Shown: piece by piece, positions 9,741 to 17,872 of the stretch
How positions within the stretch are numbered: the first letter of the stretch is position 1
Layout of the letters: every line of letters begins with the position of its first letter
NCBI GenBank assembly: GCA_951394045.1
Contig: OX595996.1
Location: 1,736,001-1,800,000 of the forward strand
Reading direction: 5' to 3'
Source: Nitzschia sp. DOCU1
Lineage: Eukaryota > Bacillariophyta > Bacillariophyceae > Bacillariales > Bacillariaceae
Length of the DNA stretch: 64,000 nucleotides
The notes under the pieces: model-generated
What the model was told of the DNA's origin: nothing
Seen by the model: only the letters and a program-made list of their open reading frames with translations
Database searches by the model: none
Made by a program: the position numbers and the translations under genes

Positions 9741-10678
9741 ACATGCTGGCCAACAGAAATGACCCGGTCCCAATTCTCCAAATCTTCATGCGCCGTTTCC
9801 GAGACGGTAGAACGGCACCCTCTGGGCAGCCGGTCCGCGCTCGAACAGCGGAAGATGCCCTACGCCAGGTGGCACAGACGATGGCCACACTGGGGTCCCC
9901 GGACCCAAGGAAGAACACCGCGGGCCGCATCGACCACCGAATCACCCAACAACTCGCCTCCTGGAAGAAATTGGACCCACCATCGCGAAGAAAAAAGCCA
10001 GTTCCAAGAGCCGTCCTTGACGACCTCACAGACGCCGCATGGGCCTCACAACGCCTGCACCACCAAGTGGGCTCCGACCTGCTATGGATCGGCATCCACT
10101 GGCTGCTTCGGCCCAGCGAGTACCTCCGGACGACCCACAAGGACCAACGACCCTTTCGCCTCCGCGACGTCACATTCAAAATTCCAGGCGGGAGAACGAA
10201 GCCTGCAACCACCATTCCGCTGGACGAACTCCCACAGGCCGTAAAGGCCAACCTTCACTTCGAACTCCAAAAGAATGGAGTAATGGGAGAGGACATCTGG
10301 GCGTCCACAACAACTGACCCCAAACGTTGCCCAGTCCAAGCCCTGATCCGAAGAGTGCAACATTTGAGATCCAAAAATGCGGATGCCGACACCCCGTTGC
10401 ATCGTTTCTTTGATCCATCGGGCCGGGCCCGCTCGATCACCGACGCACAAATGACCGCCCTGCTCCGCATTTACGCGCAGGCCCGCAACCTCGACGTGGA
10501 CGTCTCCATTGGCGCCATCCGCGCTACTGCTGCCACCGCCCTACTAAACGCTCAAGTCGACGTCACCTTGATCAAACTAGTAGGTCGCTGGCGCTCTGAC
10601 GAAGTCATGCGCTACTTCCACACTCAAGCGGACACTACGGATCCACTTGCCCCTGCAATTCTCGCACACCTCCACTAA
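9674..10678 (+). CDS. Ngaro-like element: tyrosine recombinase
   Basis: Integrase of the lambda/Cre type, read one frame back from the RT. The frame opens after a TGA at 9671-9673; the first ATG is at 9743. The N-terminal SAM-like part starts HWEQWTEFCDRHG. The catalytic part shows the first Arg in WLLRPSEYLRT, the second Arg in GAIRATAATALL, GRW, and the nucleophile Tyr in RSDEVMRYFH. The usual H-x-x-R box reads G-x-x-R here, so one member of the R-H-R-Y set looks replaced. It would integrate the circular cDNA. Starting by -1 frameshift from the RT frame or at ATG 9743 are both possible. Confidence 0.82.
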   Translation, partial: RSQAQRTHWEQWTEFCDRHGLDHMLANRNDPVPILQIFMRRFRDGRTAPSGQPVRARTAEDALRQVAQTMATLGSPDPRKNTAGRIDHRITQQLASWKKLDPPSRRKKPVPRAVLDDLTDAAWASQRLHHQVGSDLLWIGIHWLLRPSEYLRTTHKDQRPFRLRDVTFKIPGGRTKPATTIPLDELPQAVKANLHFELQKNGVMGEDIWASTTTDPKRCPVQALIRRVQHLRSKNADADTPLHRFFDPSGRARSITDAQMTALLRIYAQARNLDVDVSIGAIRATAATALLNAQVDVTLIKLVGRWRSDEVMRYFHTQADTTDPLAPAILAHLH

Positions 10679-10710
10679 CCCCAACCACCGCCCTGCCTAT
10701 GGCCTTGATG

Positions 10711-10845
10711 GAGAAATATTTACTCGAAGGGGTCGAACCGCGCGCGGAAACCCACTTCTAGTAAACACGTCAATTGCCAACAGACAGACAATAGACTCGT
10801 AGCGGTTCCTAGAGCGAGCTGCCGGAAGAAATGGAGGCGGCTCGC
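10711..10845 (+). repeat. Split direct repeat B1
   Basis: 135 bp beginning GAGAAATATTTACTCGAAGG. The second copy is 11101-11235. B1 ends on the same base at which A2 begins, making the B1-A2 junction expected for templated circularisation. Confidence 0.92.
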
Positions 10846-11083
10846 TACTAGTAACCGCGGAGAGAACGAACGGCGAACGGACCGGGGAACCCGGATCGAA
10901 TTTCGAACTACCTTTCTACCGACCTACTAAAAGGAAGAAAGGTAGGAGAAGAAAAGGACGATACTACGTGTTGAACGACAACAGCCATAAACTTTTTCTT
11001 CTTGCTATCGATAGCAAGAACTGAGAAGAGAGGCTTGCTTTCAAGCTGACCCTAGCAGAGAGATAGTTTACGATTGATTAACC
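10845..11083 (+). repeat. Split direct repeat A2
   Basis: 239-bp copy of A1 (5165-5403). A 17-bp C-rich spacer separates it from B2. Confidence 0.92.
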
Positions 11084-11100
11084 CACCGCGCCCACCCTTT

Positions 11101-11235
11101 GAGAAATATTTACTCGAAGGGGTCGAACCGCGCGCGGAAACCCACTTCTAGTAAACACGTCAATTGCCAACAGACAGACAATAGACTCGTAGCGGTTCCT
11201 AGAGCGAGCTGCCGGAAGAAATGGAGGCGGCTCGC
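11101..11235 (+). repeat. Split direct repeat B2 (right end of element)
   Basis: 135-bp copy of B1. Its last base is taken as the right end of the element. Confidence 0.9.
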
Positions 11236-11793
11236 GTCGTTGTCTCGGCGTCGCTTTCCAGTTTGATAACGAGCGGTAGAGAGAGATACCATAGAATGAC
11301 ATCCCACCGAGGTGACGGCGACTGATCGCGCGCGCGCGCGACAGTTTAGAAGTTTGGAAGTGATAGAATTTTTTGCGTAACTTCTAAAAATTTGTAGGGA
11401 GCTCGGCCTTCCGTGTATGGTTCGGCACGGCATAGGGTAGAGTAAGAGTGAGGGAAATGTTTCTACCACGTGTAGGGTAACCACCATACAGAGGTCAATG
11501 TCGCTGCCACGTGGAGGCGTATTGGTGGTAGAAGGTGTGGCCGGCGAAGATGTTTAGGGTCGGTGGAAGCAGATTTCGTGTGGAGCTTCAACAGAACGAA
11601 GTGATTGGAGGAGAAAAATTCGAAGGTAATACAGGACGAATAATATATAAGTCGAAGGGCGTAAAAAAAGTGGTCGTTGCGCCAGAAGGAGGTGTTTGCA
11701 GCAAAATCCAAGATTTGCGAGTATTAACGCGCAAAGGTTGCGATAGGAAGAAGAAGTCAAAGATTTGTTGCAGCTTTGAAATTGAAAGAAACC
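11236..11793. other. Upstream region of the six-exon gene
   Basis: Contains a (CG)n run near 11327, the TAGAAGTTTGGAAG word also seen left of the Ngaro insertion, and GCGTAACTTCTAAAA, which resembles the terminal inverted repeat. Presumed promoter of the downstream gene. A 90-codon open frame here is not supported. Confidence 0.5.
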
Positions 11794-14346
11794 ATGCAGG
11801 ACCCTGATGAATTGTTGAAGCAGTTTTTCGAAGGGAATGATGCGATCCCGGAGGAGAAGTCAATGGAGGATGCAATGAGCGACAAGGCGGAAAATTTGCT
11901 AAAGGAAGCGTATGACAGGGCGCGCAAGTATGATTTCCTGGCCGACGTGGCTGTGAAAAAGGGAGTACCATGTCTGCACGAGGAGGAAATGGCAAAAGCG
12001 ACGAAGTATGAGGCGCTTATTAAAGCGGTAAAGAAAGTGCGTGAGGAATCTTCGGTTTCGGGCAGTTATCCCGTTGATTTTCCGGAGTATCAGGAGGATA
12101 AGCGGCGAATGCTGGAAGCTGTGCAGATGTTGAACACTTGGATGGTTGATATCCTGTACATGGTTGATGCTAGTTTGGGGCAAATCCAGAACTTCTGGTC
12201 GGCTATTGCGGTCTTTACAGGTAAGTAAATGAGGATTGATGCGGGAATAGTATGACAAATACTAATTCAGTGTTGAAGATTACCTCTTGAACGAGAATAA
12301 GAAGGCCAAAGTTAATTTTGCGCAGGACTTGATTGTGATGAAATTGTTGGTTAATTCGGTTAGAAATGATAACAAGAATGTGAGACTCGATCCAGATATG
12401 TCGTGCAAAGGAGTTTTTGGAGAGCTCTTCGAGTTTAATTCTGGATTGTTTCAAACACATGACGTGTGGAATGAGTTTGAGATCGCTTTGCCGAAGAATA
12501 CAAAGAAAGATACGTCCGGGGTGGAGGTTATGTTGTTTCTTTGGTACTTGGCGTATTCGAATGTGGTTGATACAAAGGCAGCGCTGGATAATCAGATGTA
12601 AGTAACCGATGGAGATGTATTTTGAGTCATGGAAAGGTTGCTAAACTTCTTGCAGTAAACCTGCATTTAAAATTCTTTCGAGCGAGGATGAATATTATCC
12701 CATGTTGAAACAGCTAGGGTTGGTGCTGGCATCGGCTTGCCCGGACCAAAGTCTGGTAGGAATCGTTGAGTTGCACAAAATTTGCAGTAATCAGGAGCAT
12801 TTTTTGAATTATAATCTGCAAGCGAAACGAGGAAAACATCGCAATGAAGGAAGTCCTCCAAAGCCGGAGCAACAGCGTGGCATTCAAACAGTATCGATCT
12901 TGTTGGTCCACTGTGCTTTGCTCCCGTTGATGAACCGGATCGAAAAGAAGAAATCTGATAAAGCTTTTTACGAGAATCCCAAGATCTTTTTCGTGCGTTT
13001 GCAGCTTTTGTCGAAGGGCAATGCCATCATGTCAAAGGTTGGGTATGACATTGCAGTTCGCAATTGGATGAAAGAATGTGACAAGGAGAAGACTCTTCGA
13101 GTTGATTCAAAAGCCCCTGCTGTCGTTGGAAAGGGAAAACACGGGATGTTGTCGGATGGACAAATGGTTTCGGAAATGAAGAACGGCATTTTGGAGTTGA
13201 AAGAGGTGGTGCAAGGTTCGATGGAGAAGGTTGAGAAAATCCCTACCGCATTGGGGACAATTTATGACGAATGGAAGGAAGTTCTCATTCGTATGTCGAA
13301 TAAAGTTGATTCTTTGACGGCATCTGTGGAGAAGTTGGATACGAAAGTTTCGTTGTTGGAGAAGGTCTTGGAAGCCAACGTCCCTAAGGAAAAGATGGAA
13401 AAGATTATGTTCATGTTGGAGTTTATTTTCCAAAAGTGAGTTTGATGTTGGAAGTGTCGAAGTACTGGAACTATCTAACATTTTGAATTTGTTCATAGCG
13501 AGGTGGTTGCTGCCTTTGAGGGCGATACAGTGAGATCCGAAAAAATTATGGCAAAGGTAATGGCAGGCGGTTTCCAAATTGGAGCGTTGAAGGAGGATGA
13601 AGAGTGCCAAAGTTTGGAAAAGGACAAAGGGATATTGAAGAAAGATAAGGAAACAGGGCGCTTCGAATTTTTGGAGGAAATGCCCACCCAAACTTCTGCA
13701 GTGATGAAAAACACAGAGGAGACCGTGGCAAAAGCACAGAAGGGTTCAACCTTTGTCAGTAAGTTGAGGGTGAACTGGGATATTGTGCGTAATTGTCAAC
13801 TAACCGTTTTACGAAATCGTCAGTCGGCAGTCCAACCAAGGAGACTTTTGCCGCGGTTGAGAATGTTGAGGAGAAACCCGTGGCAAAAGCGCAGAAGATG
13901 GATTCGAATGTTGCTTATTTGAAGCAGGGTGGAAGCTTTGTCAGTAAGTAGAACGGGAACTGTGATATTGTGTTTAATTGTCAACTAACCCTTTTACGAA
14001 ATCGTCAGTCGGCAGTGCAACGAAGAAGACTCTTGGGGCGGTTGACAATGTTGAGATGGAAGAAGGGAAAGCAAGCCCCAAGACCGCTGCTGCGAAGAAA
14101 CTGATGTATAAGGGCGGTGATAGTAGTCCAAGCGTTGAGTCCCTTGAAGACGATAGCGGTGATGATGAGGAAAAGGGTAGTGCCAAGGGATTCACTTTGA
14201 ATTTCAAGGCGAAGGACGGTGGAGTAGGTGATGAGGAAAAAAAAGCAGCTGTTGACAAGCCGAAAGTTGATGTTGGGGAAAAGAAAAGCCGCCCCATTCG
14301 CCCAGCTGCTGGAAAGCAGACCAAAAAGAGGCGTCGAATTGCCTAA
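11794..14346 (+). CDS. Six-exon coiled-coil protein of unknown function
   Basis: Proposed exons: 11794-12220, 12279-12597, 12656-13435, 13499-13758, 13824-13943 and 14009-14346. All five introns are GT-AG and 58-65 bp long. The spliced length is 2,244 nt, exactly 748 codons, which supports the model (747 residues). The N-terminal half is helical (for example VQMLNTWMVDILYMVDASL). The middle part has a long coiled coil (NKVDSLTASVEKLDTKVSLL). The C-terminus is Lys/Ser-rich and ends KKRRRIA, like a nuclear localisation signal. No known domain was recognised. Exons 5 and 6 with their upstream introns look like a tandem duplication. It lies in the same block as the Rep/Pif1 genes, so it may be element cargo. 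Confidence 0.75.
13759..14060 (+). repeat. Tandem intron-plus-exon duplication
   Basis: Intron 13759-13823 and intron 13944-14008 are both 65 bp and share most of their sequence, including TAATTGTCAACTAACC and TTTTACGAAATCGTCAG. The exons after them both start TCGGCAGT and continue with similar codons. The exon ends before them are also alike (TTTGTCA). A unit of about 185 bp was duplicated and then diverged. Confidence 0.8.
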
Positions 14347-14480
14347 AAATTCTATAATTATAATACTTTAGTGACTATTTGATGTTAAGAGTGTTTGCTA
14401 TTGTAGTAATAGAAAAGATGACACAATTTCCATAGAGGTTAAGGTTCCTAAGGGTAGTATCTAATGAGGAAATGTCGTTT

Positions 14481-15149
14481 CTACCAGCCCAAGCGTCGCG
14501 CAAAGTCAGTGACGTGTTCGTGCTTCCACATGGTCTCAGCAAGACCGGGATAACGTTCCTTGAACGCGTCGTTCCACTCCGCTTCATCGAAACAATGCTG
14601 AACGATGAAGTCGATGTCCGCATTCATGAGGAAATCGTCCATAGAGATGGGAGGATCAGCAGCGTAATCCGTTTTATCGACGACGTTGACGTCTTGAGGG
14701 GGATACTTAGAGAAACGGGAATCCATCACGAAACTGCGGAAAGCGTTGAGTCCAGCTTGCCTAGTCTCCGGGGTGGTTTCGTCGCTTCTGGGCTGACGAA
14801 GAAAAACTTTGCGAGCGTACTTTTCCCCTGGGTTAGTGAGTTCTCCATCGTTAGTGTTAGGGCGACGGCGGTTCAGAGTTCGAATGAAGTTGCATTCGTC
14901 GATAAGGGAATGACTTTCCTCGAACTCTTGTCGCAAATACTTCGCAAGTCCCGCAGTGTAGCCGTCTTCGTTGTCGGACTTTTCGTACAAATAGATCTCG
15001 AACGGAATATCTTCCGCAAAGCTGTAGCAAACAACACGCAAGTTAGATTTCTTCTGAGGGGTCAACAGAGGTTTCTTGGACTTCATAGGGCTTGCCCGTT
15101 TCACGGGCTCTTTGTCCTTGGCTTTACGCGGGGTCGCAGGCTTCGACAT
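14481..15149 (-). CDS. Orphan protein, basic N-terminus
   Basis: 222 residues without introns, ATG at 15149. The first 35 residues are Lys/Pro/Ser-rich (MSKPATPRKAKDKEPVKRAS), then a compact part follows with regular hydrophobic spacing: FAEDIPFEIYLYEK, YTAGLAKYLRQEFEESHSLI and a C-terminal helical end WKHEHVTDFARRLGW. No family was recognised. It resembles in general style the DNA-associated accessory proteins of large mobile elements, but that is only a guess from location. It is convergent with the six-exon gene (135 bp apart). Confidence 0.6.
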   Translation of the reverse strand: MSKPATPRKAKDKEPVKRASPMKSKKPLLTPQKKSNLRVVCYSFAEDIPFEIYLYEKSDNEDGYTAGLAKYLRQEFEESHSLIDECNFIRTLNRRRPNTNDGELTNPGEKYARKVFLRQPRSDETTPETRQAGLNAFRSFVMDSRFSKYPPQDVNVVDKTDYAADPPISMDDFLMNADIDFIVQHCFDEAEWNDAFKERYPGLAETMWKHEHVTDFARRLGW

Positions 15150-15608
15150 GATGAGTAGTTTTCAATTCAGGATAGAGCAAGAAATGTGTGATCTTGTGAA
15201 AATGGAAATGAAACCAGGGTAAGCACGTAAAGCGACAAGTCATGATTATCGCCAATGAAGCATTGCATACAAAGGTTGGTTGTGGTCGCTAAATTTACAA
15301 TAGGTAAGGTCAATAAACATTCCTGTGACGTATAGAGAATAATTGAATGTTGGCACTAACGTAGGATGTGATTGGATCAAAATTTGTACGTGAACCGTTG
15401 GGCGCGCAAAGTGTTTACGCGTAAAATAGTTAGTTACGCACGCGACGTCGCTAATACGAATAAAATTATTTTAGAAAGCGTAAAATGATATTATCGCTAA
15501 TTGGCGATTGTTGATATCGATATACTAGGCAGAGTATCAACGGGAACGGATTGTCGAAAAGTTCATTGTCACAAGTGAGAGTTGCACTTTTTGCGAAAAT
15601 TTACGAAG
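15150..15608. promoter_or_regulatory. Divergent intergenic region with shared motifs
   Basis: Lies between two divergently transcribed genes (15149 minus and 15609 plus). It holds TTACGCGTAA (15415-15424), GCGTAAAAT at 15419 and 15478, TCGCCAAT at 15249, and the near-palindrome TCGCTAATTGGCGA at 15494-15507. The same words recur in the other intergenic regions of the block. Confidence 0.5.
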
Positions 15609-16280
15609 ATGGACGTCAACCGAAATAACCACCCTGAATACTTTGACCGCAATAATGACCCCGACAACGTTGATTGGGAGGAGAGAATGGAAGAAGACGC
15701 TGAATTGATTTTGCACCGCTTTACACACCCGGTTTCTATGATTCGGTACCAATTGGTGGAACACCAATTACTTCGTCATGATATTTGGCTAAAAATGGTG
15801 AAAGCGACAGAGCATGAGAATATTCGAACTTTGCGCCAAGAAATTATTGAGCAGGGTTTGAACGAATGGTGGGAGTATCGTGCATTCGTCGATAACGAAC
15901 CTTTATTCGATTGGGACCGCCATCATTACGTCCTTAACAGATTCGAGAAAATGTTGATGAATGATTCAGAAAGACCCGTGACGCGTTCCACCATAAAATG
16001 GTTCCGCAAGCGCTCCATGGAGTTCGTGTTTCTCCACGTGGACCCGGATGGTACATGCCGATTCAACGATGGTGCTTATTGGGATTTCATTTGGGATCGT
16101 GAGGCGCAAGGTTGGGATGCGTTGGCGGCGTCATCAGAAGACCCTGCAATTAAAGAATGGTATCATGCTGATAGGTCGCGACGTTACAAAATTGCAATGC
16201 AAACTGAGATGGAAGGTGGTGATGCAGTGGAATATGACATGTCGTCAAGTAAAGACAGTCCCATTTCGCATTTGCTTTAG
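15609..16280 (+). CDS. Orphan acidic protein
   Basis: 223 residues from the ATG at 15609 (MDVNRNNHPEYFDRNN). It is rich in Glu, Asp, Trp and Arg, with blocks such as VDWEERMEEDAELILHRF, YRAFVDNEPLFDWDRHHYVL and TIKWFRKRSMEFVFLHVD. The regular alternation suggests a folded alpha/beta protein. The last 30 residues are low in order (SSSKDSPISHLL). No family was recognised. Intergenic motifs on both sides are shared with the Rep/Pif1 genes, so it is probably part of the same unit. Confidence 0.55.
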   Translation: MDVNRNNHPEYFDRNNDPDNVDWEERMEEDAELILHRFTHPVSMIRYQLVEHQLLRHDIWLKMVKATEHENIRTLRQEIIEQGLNEWWEYRAFVDNEPLFDWDRHHYVLNRFEKMLMNDSERPVTRSTIKWFRKRSMEFVFLHVDPDGTCRFNDGAYWDFIWDREAQGWDALAASSEDPAIKEWYHADRSRRYKIAMQTEMEGGDAVEYDMSSSKDSPISHLL

Positions 16281-16675
16281 AATCATTGATTCATGCAAGT
16301 TTGAAAGTTAAAGAATTGTATTAGTTGATAGAGTTGATGTGGTTGCATGCAGCAAAGAGATGGTCCAGCTCCTAATTGTATTTTACGCGGTTGGTAGCTG
16401 AGGGATAACTTTTGAGCTCCCACATCTGTGCGTAACGCGTAAAATTGCATGTTACGCCATTGGGTGCGTGCGTAACTCCGACGCTCGCTTACGCCATTGG
16501 GTGTGTGCGGGAAGGGAGGGGCTGCCGCACGGTACCCCACTGACGCGTTTGGTTACTGCGCGTCGTAAGTGTTTATCGCCGATTGGCGAAGGAAGCAGAA
16601 ATTAAGGTGATACAAATCGCCTTTGGTTCTAAGACATTAGCATAGACTTTCAGTGTCGATTGCATACAAACGAAA
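16281..16675. repeat. Intergenic segment duplicated downstream of the helicase
   Basis: Contains TTTTACGC, GCGTAAAA (16437) and two TTACGCCATTGGG copies, then a GGCTGCCGCACGG stretch. The same order of words occurs at about 25490-25760 (GCGTAAAA, TTTTACGCCATTTT, GGCAGCCGCACGA). TATCGCCGATTGGCGAA lies at 16574-16590. This suggests an old segmental copy of the DNA that follows the Pif1 gene. Confidence 0.55.
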
Positions 16676-17173
16676 ATGAATAGGAACAACAACGAAATGG
16701 ATGCAGCTGAGACAGACAACAAGTACCAACGAGCAATTGAAGTACTGGCTGCAACGACTGTCAAAGTATATTGGAATGCTGCAAATACATTTCATGACTG
16801 CAGCGCCTTGCAAGGTCTCGAAAAAGTTTTCGCTGATTGTTCTACTAGCAATACACGTTGCACAATGCTAATGAAGTCCTGTGCCGGTGGAGGAAAAGGT
16901 AAGTGTTGCGTTAGATTGGGTTGTAATAAGAAGTTTGCATTTCCTAACAAACTTGCGACAGCACGGCTTCTAGAATCCTTGGTGGTGTGTGCACAACGTT
17001 TAGTAGAGAGTATTGAATGTACCTGTTCATTGCACGAAGTTAAAGTCATAGCGGCGACAAGTGCAGCTGCAAGTGAGATTTCCGGAAAAGCAAAGCATAG
17101 GCTGCTCGAGTTTGTGGCAAATGCAAACGTTTCGAACGACGATGTTGACACTGGTTACTACACAATTGACTAA
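16676..17173 (+). pseudogene. Truncated, diverged Pif1-helicase paralog
   Basis: An intron (16899-16961, GT-AG, 63 bp) sits at the same place as in the complete helicase, inside the Walker A motif. Spliced, the product has about 144 residues. It aligns with the start of the Pif1-like gene: QRAIEVLAATTVKVYWNAAN against QRAFEVLAATYVKTFYDDAT, then ARLLESLVVCAQRL and TSAAASEISG. Walker A is altered: CAGGGKGK-type unspliced, GGGKA after splicing, so the Ser/Thr is lost. The frame stops (GYYTID then TAA) exactly where the intact gene has Walker B. It could not be an active helicase. A short expressed ATP-binding remnant is possible, because the frame is otherwise clean. Confidence 0.7.
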
Positions 17174-17248
17174 ATGTTATAGAATGTCTAAATGGTACAT
17201 AGGAAAGAATGGCAAAGTAACATAATGGTTAGTTTAGAGTCTGTGATG

Positions 17249-17638
17249 TTACGCACGTTTTTCCCTGATGCGGCGCACAAGCTGCATGTCCTTAGTCATC
17301 AACGTTACGCGTTTGGCATGGTTGGCACACTTGTTGGCTTCACGAAGCAGCTCCGTTAGATGATCCTCCGAAGCATATTGAAGAGCTAACATTGCTCTTG
17401 CTTGGAAACGCATTTCCTTTCCATGTTGATTGCGAGTTATATCTCGCACAACCCTCTGGAAGGCCAATTTAGGTATGAGCAGGTTCGTTGATCGTTGGTA
17501 ATGACGGATTTCCCGAAGTGCAATTGTTCCTGGTCTTACTCGACGACGTCGCAGAAGATTTTGATTCGTCCGTGAAAGGGTTCGGGGCAAAGGGTGCTGA
17601 GTGTCTCTGCGAGATGGAATTGGTTTGATCCTTGCCAT
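17249..17638 (-). CDS. Divergent histone H3-like protein
   Basis: 129 residues, no intron, ATG at 17638. The fold domain is clear: [20 protein letters not shown] (alpha-N), [11 protein letters not shown] (alpha-1), [18 protein letters not shown] (alpha-2) and [20 protein letters not shown] (loop 2 and alpha-3). Loop 1 ([11 protein letters not shown]) is one residue longer than in canonical H3; a longer loop 1 is a trait of CenH3/CENP-A. The tail begins ARIK, keeping the position of H3 K4, but then has no Lys at all and is Arg/Pro/Leu-rich, so the K9, K14, K18, K23, K27 and K36 equivalents are missing. It lies among mobile-element genes, head to head with the Rep gene. It may be a CenH3-like variant, a captured histone, or a virus/element histone. 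Confidence 0.82.
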   Translation of the reverse strand: MARIKPIPSRRDTQHPLPRTLSRTNQNLLRRRRVRPGTIALREIRHYQRSTNLLIPKLAFQRVVRDITRNQHGKEMRFQARAMLALQYASEDHLTELLREANKCANHAKRVTLMTKDMQLVRRIREKRA

Positions 17639-17872
17639 AGTGAATATGTGCGTAATGGTAATACGTTGACGACGTTACCTGTGATTTGGCGATAGTGGTA
17701 GCGTGATTGACGGCGTAAAACTATCGCCAGTACTGTATTTGCGCAGGATTTTAGCGACGGAGCATTCGCCTACGTTCGCCAAAAAATTCGTAAGCGCAAA
17801 CACAAAGATGTAGTGCCAAACATTGGAGAAGGATTAAAAAGGCATAGTTGAACTAAACCGGTGTGTTAAACA
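17639..17872. promoter_or_regulatory. Shared promoter of H3-like and Rep genes
   Basis: 234 bp between two divergent starts. It contains TTTGGCGA (17684-17691), which resembles an E2F-type site, CTATCGCCAG, GCGTAAAA (17713-17720) and two further CGCC words near 17766-17780. These fit the motif set repeated across the block. S-phase control is a hypothesis only. Confidence 0.45.

Larger units (their letters stand above)
5165..11235 (+). mobile_element. Ngaro/PAT-type tyrosine-recombinase retrotransposon
   Basis: Complete-looking element of 6,071 bp. Order: repeat A1, gag, RT/RNase H, tyrosine recombinase, then B1-A2-B2. The two repeat pairs are A (239 bp) and B (135 bp). This split-direct-repeat arrangement is the diagnostic architecture of the Ngaro and PAT branches of the DIRS order, which integrate by a tyrosine recombinase through a circular intermediate and make no target duplication. 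The A and B copies look identical, and all three coding parts are open, so the insertion seems recent. It interrupts the left part of the 21.3 kb block. Confidence 0.88.

Noticed and set aside
9743..10244. RT-frame C-terminal extension over the recombinase
   Set aside because: After about 9700 the RT frame turns to low-quality Pro/Ser/Thr/Arg sequence while the other frame has clear recombinase motifs.
11535..11807. 90-codon plus-strand frame before the six-exon gene
   Set aside because: It overlaps the chosen start in another frame. A 5' exon spliced to the main gene cannot be ruled out, but nothing supports it.
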